From: Streptomyces dioscori
GTDB taxonomy: Bacteria > Actinomycetota > Actinomycetes > Streptomycetales > Streptomycetaceae
NCBI RefSeq assembly: GCF_003024195.1
Contig: NZ_KZ679055.1
Coordinates: forward strand, 1-64,000
Length of the DNA: 64,000 bases
Direction of reading: 5' to 3'
Part shown: piece after piece, positions 34,843 to 42,799 of the stretch
Position numbering within the stretch: the first letter of the stretch is position 1
Layout: each line of letters opens with the position of its first letter
Program-made: the position numbers and the translations under genes
The notes under the pieces: model-generated
The model's input: only the letters and a program-made list of their open reading frames with translations
What the model was told of the DNA's origin: nothing
Database searches by the model: none

Positions 34843-36072
34843 CTAGAGGGCCACGCCCATCAGGGCGTCCACCGCACGGGAGACGACGCCGGGGGCGCCC
34901 TCGTCCGTGCCGCCCCGCTCCTCCTGGAGCGCGGCCCAGCGGTCGACGGCCGCGAGGGCGGCCGGCGCGTCCAGGTCGTTCGCGAGGGCCTCGCGGATCT
35001 CGTCGACGAGCGCCTCGGCCGACGGTCCGTCGGGCCGCGACACGGCGGCCCGCCAGCGCTCCAGGCGCGCGACGGCGTCCTGCAGCACCTGGTCGGTCCA
35101 CTCCCAGTCGGCCCGGTAGTGGTGCGAGAGCAGGGCGAGCCGGATGGCCGCCGGGTCGACGCCTTCGTTTCGGAGCGTGGACACGAAGACGAGGTTGCCC
35201 TTGGACTTGGACATCTTCTGGCCGTCGAGCGCGACCATGCCGGCGTGCACGTACGCCTTGGCCATGGGGAACTCGCCGGTCAGCGCCTGTGCGTGGGAGG
35301 CGCCCATCTCGTGGTGCGGGAAGGCGAGGTCGGAGCCGCCGCCCTGGACGTCGAAGCCCATGCCGAGGTGGTCGAGCGCGATCGCGACGCACTCGATGTG
35401 CCAGCCGGGCCGGCCCTGTCCCAGCGAACCGCCGTCCCAGCTGGGCTCGCCCTCGCGGGCCGCCATCCACAGCATCGGGTCGAGCGGGTTCTTCTTGCCC
35501 GGACGGTCCGGGTCGCCGCCGCGCTCGGCGGACAGCAGCCGCATGGCCGCCGTGTCGAGGTTGGCCACCCCGCCGAAGTGCGGGTCCGCCTCCACGGAGA
35601 AGTAGACGTCACCTTCCAGTTCGTAGGCGGCACCGGAGTCCCGCAGCCGTTCGACCAGCGGGACGATCCCGGGTATGGCCTCGACCGCGCCGATGTAGTG
35701 CCTCGGGGGCAGCATCCGCAGGGCTGTCATGTCCTCGCGGAAGAGGGTCGTCTCCTGCTCGGCGAGGGAGACCCAGTCGACGTTGTCCCGTGCGGCGCGC
35801 TCCAGCAGAGGGTCGTCGACGTCCGTCACGTTCTGGACGTAGTGAACCTGCCGCTTGGTGTCGAGCCACACGCGCTGTACGAGGTCGAACGCGTTGTAGG
35901 TCGCCGCGTGACCGATGTGGGTCGCGTCGTACGGAGTGATGCCGCAGACATAGATACGGGCGACGGGACCGGGGTCGAGGGTCACAGGACCACCGGTCGC
36001 GGTGTCGTGGATCCTGAGGTCGCGGCCCTTGCCGGGCAGGGCGGGGACCTCGGAAGCGGGCCAGGCATGCAT
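34843..36072 (-). CDS. mshC: Mycothiol ligase (L-cysteine:1D-myo-inositol 2-amino-2-deoxy-glucopyranoside ligase)
   Basis: Joins cysteine to glucosaminyl-inositol with ATP in mycothiol synthesis. 409 residues, a class I CysRS paralogue. Signatures: YVCGITPYDATHIGHAATY (HIGH region with Thr-Pro-Tyr), the zinc/cysteine site GRPGWHIECVAIAL and the KMSKS loop GQKMSKSKGN. Length is shorter than real CysRS because the anticodon domain is missing. ATG at 36072 has only AAGG nearby; TAGGCT six bases upstream could make the transcript leaderless. Upstream on the same strand lie the SCO1664-family, DUF3090 and phosphatase genes. It ties into the sulfur theme of this region. Confidence 0.95.
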   Translation of the reverse strand: MHAWPASEVPALPGKGRDLRIHDTATGGPVTLDPGPVARIYVCGITPYDATHIGHAATYNAFDLVQRVWLDTKRQVHYVQNVTDVDDPLLERAARDNVDWVSLAEQETTLFREDMTALRMLPPRHYIGAVEAIPGIVPLVERLRDSGAAYELEGDVYFSVEADPHFGGVANLDTAAMRLLSAERGGDPDRPGKKNPLDPMLWMAAREGEPSWDGGSLGQGRPGWHIECVAIALDHLGMGFDVQGGGSDLAFPHHEMGASHAQALTGEFPMAKAYVHAGMVALDGQKMSKSKGNLVFVSTLRNEGVDPAAIRLALLSHHYRADWEWTDQVLQDAVARLERWRAAVSRPDGPSAEALVDEIREALANDLDAPAALAAVDRWAALQEERGGTDEGAPGVVSRAVDALMGVAL

Positions 36073-36171
36073 ACCTTGAGCCTAACCGGACGGATGTTCC
36101 GTATACGAACCGGACCAGGGCAGATGGCCGGACAGGCGTTCTTGCGCGTGGCCCCGAAGTGTGCGTCCGGG

Positions 36172-37053
36172 CTACACGGGTGGCCAGGGGATCGCGGGCC
36201 ACTCCCCCGAGGGCTCCGGATGCCGTCCGGAGGCGAGCAGACCGGCCACACGGGCGCGTGTGGCGTCCAGCTCCACCTCGGTGATCAGTTCCCCCAGCCG
36301 TACGCCCAGCGGCCCTCCCAGGGCGTCCCTGAGCCGTTCCAGGGCTTCGACGGCCTCGGGGGTGAGCTTCTCCCCCGCCCAGCCCCACAGCAGCGTGCGC
36401 AGCTTGTTCTCGGCGTTGAAGGTGACGCCGTGGTCGATTCCGTACAGCCGTCCCCCGGAGGTGGGCAGCAGGTGCCCGCCCTTGCGGTCGGCGTTGTTGA
36501 TCACCGCGTCGAGGACGGCGAGCCTGCGCAGCCGTTCGTCGTCGGCGTGCACGAGCAGCGCGGTGCGCCCCTCGCCGACCTCGGCGAGGCCGATGGCCTT
36601 CCAGCCCTCGCCCGCCTCCTCGGCGTCGACGAGCGCGAGCAGCCCGGCGCCGCCGTCGATGATCTGGCCGTCGCCGTTGCCGCCGTCGCCGTGGCCGTCA
36701 CCCGGTTCCTCCGGCTCCTCGTCCGGCGGCTCGATCCACAGCTGGCACATGCCCCGGCCGTACGGTCCTTCGCGCAGCACGGTGGTCGGGACGAGCCCCC
36801 AGCCGGTGGCCTCGGACACCTCGTAGGCCGCGACCTCCCGCTGGGCGAGGGTGCCGTCGGGGAAGTCCCACAGCGGGCGCTCGCCGGCGACCGGCTTGTA
36901 GACGCACAACGCCTCGCGCCCCTCGTACGACACGTCGCACAGCAGTACCGCGTTCGACGCCTCCCGGATGCGGCCGCGGACGGTCAGCTCGCCCTCGGTG
37001 AGCAGCTCGGCCGTGGTCACGCCTCGCGGCGGTATCCGTTCTGGCGCGGACAT
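36172..37053 (-). CDS. SCO1664-family protein, PI3/4-kinase-like fold
   Basis: 293 residues, cytoplasmic. Belongs to the SCO1664 family, conserved across Actinobacteria. Kinase-like motifs are visible: an ATP-site segment (ALCVYKPVAGERPLWDFP), a catalytic loop INNADRKGGH with Asp189, and a GIDHGVTF motif corresponding to the DFG Asp. An acidic Gly-rich insert (EEPGDGHGDGGNGDGQ) lies mid-protein. ATG at 37053 follows GGAAGGA and overlaps the DUF3090 gene by 37 bases, so the two are translationally coupled. The substrate is unknown; kinase activity is inferred from motifs. Confidence 0.88.
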   Translation of the reverse strand: MSAPERIPPRGVTTAELLTEGELTVRGRIREASNAVLLCDVSYEGREALCVYKPVAGERPLWDFPDGTLAQREVAAYEVSEATGWGLVPTTVLREGPYGRGMCQLWIEPPDEEPEEPGDGHGDGGNGDGQIIDGGAGLLALVDAEEAGEGWKAIGLAEVGEGRTALLVHADDERLRRLAVLDAVINNADRKGGHLLPTSGGRLYGIDHGVTFNAENKLRTLLWGWAGEKLTPEAVEALERLRDALGGPLGVRLGELITEVELDATRARVAGLLASGRHPEPSGEWPAIPWPPV

Positions 37054-37607
37054 ACGTGTCCTTCCGGGTCGAGCGGGAGACTGCACAGCGGGCAGGGCGG
37101 CCGGCCGGCGTTGACGACTTCGAGGGCGCGTTTGGCGAAGGCGCGGGCCTGTGCGCCGGTGAGGCGGACGCGCAGCATCGGCGGCCCGTTCTCCTCGTCC
37201 TGGAGCAGTTCCTCCTCGGCGGCGGCCAGGTCCTCCTCGGAGTCGGCGTCCAGTTCCACGAGGGCCTGGGCCTCGACGATCATGCGCTGCTCGTCGCCGT
37301 CCCAGGCGAGGGCCATGGTGCCGACCCGGAACTCCTCCTCGACGGGCGATTCGAGCGGGGCGGTGTCGGAGACCGCCGTCGGGGGCAGCACGGGGACGGG
37401 GGCGATGCCGCCGGTGCGCCGTACCACCTCGTCGAGAAGCTCGTCCATTCGTTCGGCGAGCGCCGCGACCTGCGTCTTCTCCAGGGCGACGCTGGTCACC
37501 CGGGGGCCCGAGGAGGCCTGGAGGAAGAAGGTACGGCGCCCTGGCAGCCCGACCGTACCGGCTACGAAACGGTCAGGCGGGTCGTAGAGGAACACCTGAC
37601 GGGACAC
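37017..37607 (-). CDS. DUF3090 family protein
   Basis: 196 residues. The start SRQVFLYDPPDRFVAGTVG and the C-terminal CPLCSLPLDPEGHVCPRQNG zinc-ribbon-like segment with two CxxC-type pairs are typical of DUF3090, a family confined to Actinobacteria and nearly always beside an SCO1664-family kinase-like gene. GTG at 37607 has GGAGACAGGAC upstream; the ORF extends 20 codons further without support. The role is unknown. The four Cys suggest a structural zinc site. Confidence 0.88.
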   Translation of the reverse strand: MSRQVFLYDPPDRFVAGTVGLPGRRTFFLQASSGPRVTSVALEKTQVAALAERMDELLDEVVRRTGGIAPVPVLPPTAVSDTAPLESPVEEEFRVGTMALAWDGDEQRMIVEAQALVELDADSEEDLAAAEEELLQDEENGPPMLRVRLTGAQARAFAKRALEVVNAGRPPCPLCSLPLDPEGHVCPRQNGYRREA

Positions 37608-37710
37608 GTCCTGTCTCCATTGGATCGATCGACTGCTTCTGCCGTCACTTGCGTCTGCTGCTGACAACTGCTGCGCTGCTTCGACCGCATCACCCTACTG
37701 CGGCCGACGA

Positions 37711-38397
37711 TCACGGTGCGCCCGCACCGCCCCCGACCGCGGCGTCGCCGCCGGACGGCTCCTCGCGCGGCGCGAGGGAGGCGAGATCCCCGGTGTCCCC
37801 GAGGCGTACGAGAAATGGCCGCAGTCGTGTGTAACGGATCGCGGTGATGGAACACGGTTCTACGGAGATCCGCTGGAAGAGGTCCAGATGAAGACCGAGT
37901 GCGTCGGCCACGAGCGACTTGATGATGTCGCCGTGCGAGCACATGAGATAGACGGCGTCGCTGCCGTGGTCGCGCTCCACGCGCGCGTTCCACTCCCGTA
38001 CCGCCTCGGCGGCCCGGGTCTGCATCGCGCGCATGGACTCACCGCCCGGGAACGCGGCGGCGGAGGGGTGTGCCTGGACGACCTCCATCAGCGGCTCGCC
38101 CGACAGTTCGGCGAGCTTGCGGCCGGACCAGTCCCCGTAGTGGCACTCCCCGATGCGCTCGTCGGAGTGGGCCGTCAGGCCGGGACGGGCGTCGAGGAGC
38201 GGCCGGATCGTCTCCTGGCAGCGCTGGAGGGGGCTGCTGACTATCTCAGCGAGCGGGATGTCCGCGAGGCGTCCGGGCAGTGCCGCCGCCTGCGCGTTGC
38301 CGCGCTCGTCGAGGGCGACGCCGGGTGTCCATCCGGCGAGGAGTCCCGCGGTGTTGGCGGTGGAGCGTCCGTGCCGGACAAGGATCAAGGTGGGCAT
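37711..38397 (-). CDS. Histidine phosphatase (phosphoglycerate-mutase-like, MSMEG_4193 family)
   Basis: 228 residues. Catalytic RHG box at residues 8-10 (LILVRHGRSTANTAG), the second His in MCSHGDIIKSL and the Glu in DERIGECHYGDWSG are present, so it should be an active phosphohydrolase or phosphomutase. It is upstream of DUF3090 and SCO1664-family genes on the same strand (103-base gap), an arrangement common to Actinobacteria. It may oppose the kinase-like partner. The C-terminal 20 residues are Gly/Ala-rich and disordered. Confidence 0.9.
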   Translation of the reverse strand: MPTLILVRHGRSTANTAGLLAGWTPGVALDERGNAQAAALPGRLADIPLAEIVSSPLQRCQETIRPLLDARPGLTAHSDERIGECHYGDWSGRKLAELSGEPLMEVVQAHPSAAAFPGGESMRAMQTRAAEAVREWNARVERDHGSDAVYLMCSHGDIIKSLVADALGLHLDLFQRISVEPCSITAIRYTRLRPFLVRLGDTGDLASLAPREEPSGGDAAVGGGAGAP

Positions 38398-38459
38398 GCG
38401 GCCCAGCGTAGGCGCCCCTACGGGTGCGCCGGAGAATCAGTGACAGGAGAATTCGCTCT

Positions 38460-39458
38460 GTGATCGTGGACTGTGCCATCTACCGGGACGGACACCGGAC
38501 CGAGGGCCCGGAGGACCTGTCCGACGCGCTGGCCGCGGCACGTGCCTACGGGAACGCCTTCGTATGGATAGGGCTGCACGAGCCGACGGAGCGGGAGTTC
38601 GAGCTCGTCACGGCCGAGTTCGCCCTGCACGAGCTGGCCGTCGAGGACGCCCTCAAGGCGCATCAGCGACCCAAGCTGGAGGTCTATGACGACTCGCTGT
38701 TCGCGGTCCTCAAGCCGGTGACGTACGAGCCGGACAGCGACACCGTGTCCTCCGGCGAGCTCATGATCTTCCTGGGCGACTCCTTCGTGGTGACCGTGCG
38801 GCACGGCGAGGGTGCGCCCCTTAAGTCGGTGCGCGGCCGGCTGGAGAAGGACCCGGAGATGATGCGCCTCGGTCCGACGGCGGTGCTGTACGCGATCGCC
38901 GACGCCACCGTCGACCACTACCTGGAGGTGGCGACCGAGCTGCAGACCGACCTGGAGGAGCTGGAGGCGGAGGTGTTCTCGCCGGACGACGGCGGCTCCC
39001 GGCACACCGCGTCCCGGATCTACACCTTCAAGCGGCAGATCCAGGAGTTCCGCAGGGCCACCGGGCCGTTGTCGGTGCCGTTGAACCGCCTGGCGGGCGC
39101 CGGTGTGGTCGGCCCCGCGGTGCCGTTCGTCGACGACAAGGCCCATCCGTTCTTCCGGGACGTCAACGACCACCTGACCCGCGTCAACGAGTCGGTGGAG
39201 TCGCTGGACCGGCTGGTCTCGGACGTCCTGTCGGCGCACCTGGCGCAGATGAGTGTGCGGCAGAACGACGACATGCGGAAGATCTCGTCGTGGGCGGCCA
39301 TGGCAGCGGTCCCCACGATGATCGCGGGGATCTACGGCATGAACTTCGAGCACATGCCGGAGCTGCGCTGGCTCTGGGCCTATCCGGCGGTCATCGTGAT
39401 CATGGTGGTCCTGGAGGTGCTGCTGTTCCGGCTCTTCAAGCGACGGGGGTGGCTGTAG
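38460..39458 (+). CDS. corA: CorA-family magnesium/cobalt transporter
   Basis: Inner-membrane divalent cation channel, 332 residues. A long cytoplasmic funnel domain is followed by two C-terminal helices (MAAVPTMIAGIYGMNFEH and AVIVIMVVLEVLLFRLF). The selectivity motif YGMN is at residues 292-295, followed by MPEL. The tail is Lys/Arg-rich (FKRRGWL). GTG at 38460 is preceded by AGGAGA. Divergent from the phosphatase, with only 62 bases between the two starts. Confidence 0.92.
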   Translation: MIVDCAIYRDGHRTEGPEDLSDALAAARAYGNAFVWIGLHEPTEREFELVTAEFALHELAVEDALKAHQRPKLEVYDDSLFAVLKPVTYEPDSDTVSSGELMIFLGDSFVVTVRHGEGAPLKSVRGRLEKDPEMMRLGPTAVLYAIADATVDHYLEVATELQTDLEELEAEVFSPDDGGSRHTASRIYTFKRQIQEFRRATGPLSVPLNRLAGAGVVGPAVPFVDDKAHPFFRDVNDHLTRVNESVESLDRLVSDVLSAHLAQMSVRQNDDMRKISSWAAMAAVPTMIAGIYGMNFEHMPELRWLWAYPAVIVIMVVLEVLLFRLFKRRGWL

Positions 39459-39468
39459 CAGCGGCCGT

Positions 39469-39494
39469 CGCCCGCCACGCGCGCGTGGCGGGCG
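39469..39494. terminator. 26-bp perfect palindrome, convergent terminator
   Basis: CGCCCGCCACGCG (39469-39481) followed directly by its reverse complement (39482-39494), 11 bases after the corA stop and 16 before the ferritin-like gene's stop. Confidence 0.8.
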
Positions 39495-39509
39495 GGGTCG
39501 GCGGGGCGG

Positions 39510-40298
39510 TCAGGCGTATCCGGGTGCGGCCGTGGCCGGTCCGCCCAGGGCGTCACGCCGCTCCGGCATGGTCAGGGAGACCATCCGCCGCCAGCCGACC
39601 GTCCGCTCGTAGGCGTACATGGCGCGGATGCCCGTGGCGAGCAGCGCCGCCTTGGGCCCCGGCCAGCCGAGGATGCGTCCCATGTGGGCCATCACGGCGA
39701 GGCTGACGTCGCGGTAGACGCCGGCCTCGGCCAGCGCGCACTCGCGCAGGGTGCGCTGGATGGTCCGGCCGTGGCCCGCGCGGGCGAAGCGCAGCAGTTC
39801 CTCGTGGCAGTACGCGAGGTGGTTGTCCTCGTCGTCGGAGATCATCCGTACGGCCTTGCCGATCTCCGGATGGTCCCCGAAGTCCTTGCGGAGCATCACC
39901 ATCTGGTCCGCGGCACGCTGCTCGGTGACCCTGCTGTGGGACAGGTAGGTGACGATGTCCTGCACGGTGAGGGGTTCGTCGCGCTTGAGCTTGTCGTGCG
40001 TGAGGCCGATGCCGTTCTTCTCCAGGAGCATCGTGTAGTCCGTCTCGGGCGGGATCTCGACCGGCGTGAGACCTCGCTTCTTCATGAGGGCGTTGAAGAT
40101 CCGGCCGTGCTTGTCCTCGTCGGCGCCGTGCCGGGTGATCTTGGGTGCGAGCGCGCGCTCGGCCTCCGGTACGAGGGCCGCGATGCGCGCGTTCTCCCAG
40201 CCTCCCTGCGTCTCCCCGCTGGCGGCGATGGAGCAGAAGAGCCGGAAGGACTCGTCGTTGTCGATGATCTCCTGGAAGAGACTCTTGGCCGAAAGCAT
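39510..40298 (-). CDS. Ferritin-like diiron-domain protein
   Basis: 262 residues, all-helical. Two carboxylate/His motifs (HGADEDKHGRIFNALM and ISDDEDNHLAYCHEELLRF) match the E/D-x-x-H ligands of ferritin-like diiron proteins; an upstream Glu pair lies in RLFCSIAASGETQGG. ATG at 40298 follows GGAGGTGG. It could be an oxidase, hydroxylase or iron-handling protein; no partner reductase is adjacent. Convergent with corA. Confidence 0.85.
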   Translation of the reverse strand: MLSAKSLFQEIIDNDESFRLFCSIAASGETQGGWENARIAALVPEAERALAPKITRHGADEDKHGRIFNALMKKRGLTPVEIPPETDYTMLLEKNGIGLTHDKLKRDEPLTVQDIVTYLSHSRVTEQRAADQMVMLRKDFGDHPEIGKAVRMISDDEDNHLAYCHEELLRFARAGHGRTIQRTLRECALAEAGVYRDVSLAVMAHMGRILGWPGPKAALLATGIRAMYAYERTVGWRRMVSLTMPERRDALGGPATAAPGYA

Positions 40299-40596
40299 GA
40301 CTGCCACCTCCACGCGTGACCCCCACCTCCTGCGGGAGTCCGCAAAGAACGAGTCAAATGGGCAGCCAGGGGTGCGGCAACATCTGTGTCGGACAAATCC
40401 GCCGAACGGTGGACGCGAAGGGAATGCCGGGCGCGTAACCGAGCGGGCCGTCGCGCGTTGTTCTCCGTGACGGCCGTGGCGGGGAAGACCCCCCGAGCCC
40501 CCACCACGGCCGCAGAACTCTCCCGTCCCGCGAAGCTGTCCCGCCAGGCGTGGCCTGTGACTTCGGCCCGTCGGCCATGCGACTCCGGCCCGTCGG
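40299..40596. other. Gap with hairpin and short direct repeat
   Basis: No gene. CGGCCGTGG and CCACGGCCG around 40470-40512 can form a 9-bp hairpin; two near-identical 22-base copies containing CGGCCCGTCGGC lie at about 40560-40607, the second running into the 3' end of the oxidoreductase gene. Confidence 0.45.
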
Positions 40597-41652
40597 CTAC
40601 GCGACCCCGGCCCGCTCGGCGGCGTCGGTGCCGGCCCGCAGCGCGGCGATCCGCTCGTCCAGGGTGAAGCCCGCCGGGGCCAGCGTCAGCGTGGTGACAC
40701 CCGCTGCCGCGTAGGCCTTCATCCGGTCCGCGATGCGGTCCACCGAACCGAGCAGCGTCGTCTGGTCGATGAGCTGGTGCGGGATGGCCGCCGCCGCCCC
40801 CTCCTTGTCGCCGGCCAGGTACTTGTCCTGAATCTCGGCGGCCTCCTGCTCGTACCCCATGCGCTGGGCGAGCTGGTTGTAGAAGTTCTGCTTGCGGCTG
40901 CCCATGCCACCCACATAGAGCGCGGTGTACGGGCGGAACATGTCGGCCAGTGCCGCCACGTCCTTGTCCTCGCCGAGCGCGAGGGGCACGGTCGGACAGA
41001 CGTCGAAGCCGTCCATGGTGAGACCGGCCTTCGCGCGGCCCGCGCGCAGGTGCCTGATCGCGGTGTCCTCCAGATGGTCCGCGGACGGGAAGATCAGCAG
41101 GGCGCCGTCGGCGATCTCGCCCGTCTGCTCCAGGTTCTTCGGGCCGATCGCGGCGATGTAGAGCGGGATGTGCTCGCGCTCCGGGTGCACGGTCAGCTTG
41201 AGCGGCTTGCCCGGGCCGCCCGGCAGCGGCAGGGTCCAGTGCGCGCCCTCGTAGGACAGACGCTCGCGGGTCATCGCCCTGCGCACGATCTCGACGTACT
41301 CGCGGGTGCGGGCCAGCGGCTTGTCGAACTTGACGCCGTACCAGCCCTCGGAGACCTGCGGTCCCGAGACGCCGAGGCCGAGGCGGAAACGGCCGCCGGA
41401 GAGCGAGTCCAGGGTGGCCGCGGTCATCGCGGTCATCGTGGGCTGGCGGGCCGGGATCTGGAAGATGGCCGACCCGACGTCCATGCGCTCGGTCTGGGCG
41501 GCGACCCAGCTCAGCACGGTGGCCGCGTCCGATCCGTACGCCTCGGCGGCCCAGCAGACCGCGTACCCGAGGCGGTCGGCCTCCTTGGCCACGGCGAGGT
41601 TGTCCGCGTCCATTCCGGCACCCCAGTAGCCGAGGTTGATCCCGAGCTGCAT
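40597..41652 (-). CDS. LLM-class F420-dependent oxidoreductase
   Basis: 351 residues, luciferase-like TIM barrel. Features: LGINLGYWGAG at the N-terminus, VGSAIFQIPARQPTMTAMTAATLDSLSGGRF (bacterial luciferase core with the SxGR motif), RLGLGVSGPQVSEGWYG and PLYIAAIGPKNLEQTGEIADG. The family in Streptomyces generally uses coenzyme F420. ATG at 41652 follows AGGGGAA. Monocistronic and divergent from the aldo/keto reductase. The substrate is unknown. Confidence 0.9.
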   Translation of the reverse strand: MQLGINLGYWGAGMDADNLAVAKEADRLGYAVCWAAEAYGSDAATVLSWVAAQTERMDVGSAIFQIPARQPTMTAMTAATLDSLSGGRFRLGLGVSGPQVSEGWYGVKFDKPLARTREYVEIVRRAMTRERLSYEGAHWTLPLPGGPGKPLKLTVHPEREHIPLYIAAIGPKNLEQTGEIADGALLIFPSADHLEDTAIRHLRAGRAKAGLTMDGFDVCPTVPLALGEDKDVAALADMFRPYTALYVGGMGSRKQNFYNQLAQRMGYEQEAAEIQDKYLAGDKEGAAAAIPHQLIDQTTLLGSVDRIADRMKAYAAAGVTTLTLAPAGFTLDERIAALRAGTDAAERAGVA

Positions 41653-41815
41653 GGCCGATTCCCCTTACTGATCAGTAACGTCCCTTGCCCGGCACCCTAG
41701 CGCGCCACCGGGCCGAGCGGCAGGGACAGCGGCAGGGACAGCGTTGCGGATCATGTGACGAAGGTTGTCCACAGGCTTCCCACACGTCGACTTGCGGCCA
41801 GTAATCTCAGCCACC

Positions 41816-42799
41816 ATGGAGCAGAGGCATCTCGGCCGTACCGGCCTGCGCGTGTCCCGCATCGGTCTCGGCACCCTCACCTGGGGCAGGGACACCGGCG
41901 AACACGACGCCGCGGACCTGTTGAAGGCGTTCTGGGAGGCGGGCGGGACCCTCGTCGACACGGCCGACGTGTACGGGGACGGGGAGGCCGAGTATCTGCT
42001 CGGACAGCTCATGGACGGGCTCGTCCCCCGCCGGGATCTCGTCATATCCACCAAGGCGGGCAGTGTGCCCGACCCGGACCGGCGGTTCGACGGCTCGCGG
42101 GGACATCTGCTGTCCGCCCTCGACGCCTCACTGGCCCGGCTCGGCACGGACCATGTGGACCTGTGGCAGGTCCACGCCTTCGACCCGGACGCGCCCCTGG
42201 AGGAAACACTCCAGGCCCTCGACATCGCTGTCAGCAGCGGCCGGGCCCGCTATGCCGGGGTCTCCAACTTCTGCGGCTGGCAGCTCGCGAAGGCGGCGAC
42301 CTGGCAGCTCGCCGCACCCGGCACCCGCACCCGGCTGGCCAGTACGCAGATGGAGTACTCGCTGCTGCAACGCGGTGTCGAGCGCGAGGTGCTGCCCGCC
42401 GCCCTGGACCTGGGCATCGGGCTCCTGCCGTCGTCACCGCTGGGCCGGGGCGTCCTGACGGGCAAGTACCGGCACGCGACGCCCGCGGACTCGCGGGGCG
42501 CCTCCGAGCAGCTCGCGCCGTTCGTCGCGCCGTATCTGGACGACGCGGCGAGCCGCATCGTGGACGCGGTGGCGACGGCGGCGGACGGCCTGGCGGTGAC
42601 GCCGCTGCAGGTGGCTCTCGCCTGGGTCCGCGACCGGCCCGGGGTGGCCGCCCCGATCATCGGCGCGCGCAACGCGCTGCAGCTCACGGCCGCGTTGTCA
42701 GTGGAGACCCTTAGTCTTCCTGACGAGATCTGCCGGGCGCTCGACGACGTGTCGGCGCCCGTGCACCACTATCCCGATCACGACTGGAGCACGCTGTGA
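41816..42799 (+). CDS. Aldo/keto reductase
   Basis: NADPH-dependent oxidoreductase, 327 residues, TIM barrel. Catalytic tetrad positions are visible: Asp and Tyr in VDTADVYGDGEAE, Lys in VISTKAG, His in VDLWQVHAFD. C-terminal IIGARNALQL is the NADP-binding loop. I chose ATG 41816 since the family N-terminus MEQRHLGRTGLRVSRIGLG starts there; TAATCT lies eight bases upstream and no Shine-Dalgarno sequence is seen, so the mRNA may be leaderless. Its stop overlaps the next gene's GTG by four bases. Confidence 0.92.
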   Translation: MEQRHLGRTGLRVSRIGLGTLTWGRDTGEHDAADLLKAFWEAGGTLVDTADVYGDGEAEYLLGQLMDGLVPRRDLVISTKAGSVPDPDRRFDGSRGHLLSALDASLARLGTDHVDLWQVHAFDPDAPLEETLQALDIAVSSGRARYAGVSNFCGWQLAKAATWQLAAPGTRTRLASTQMEYSLLQRGVEREVLPAALDLGIGLLPSSPLGRGVLTGKYRHATPADSRGASEQLAPFVAPYLDDAASRIVDAVATAADGLAVTPLQVALAWVRDRPGVAAPIIGARNALQLTAALSVETLSLPDEICRALDDVSAPVHHYPDHDWSTL

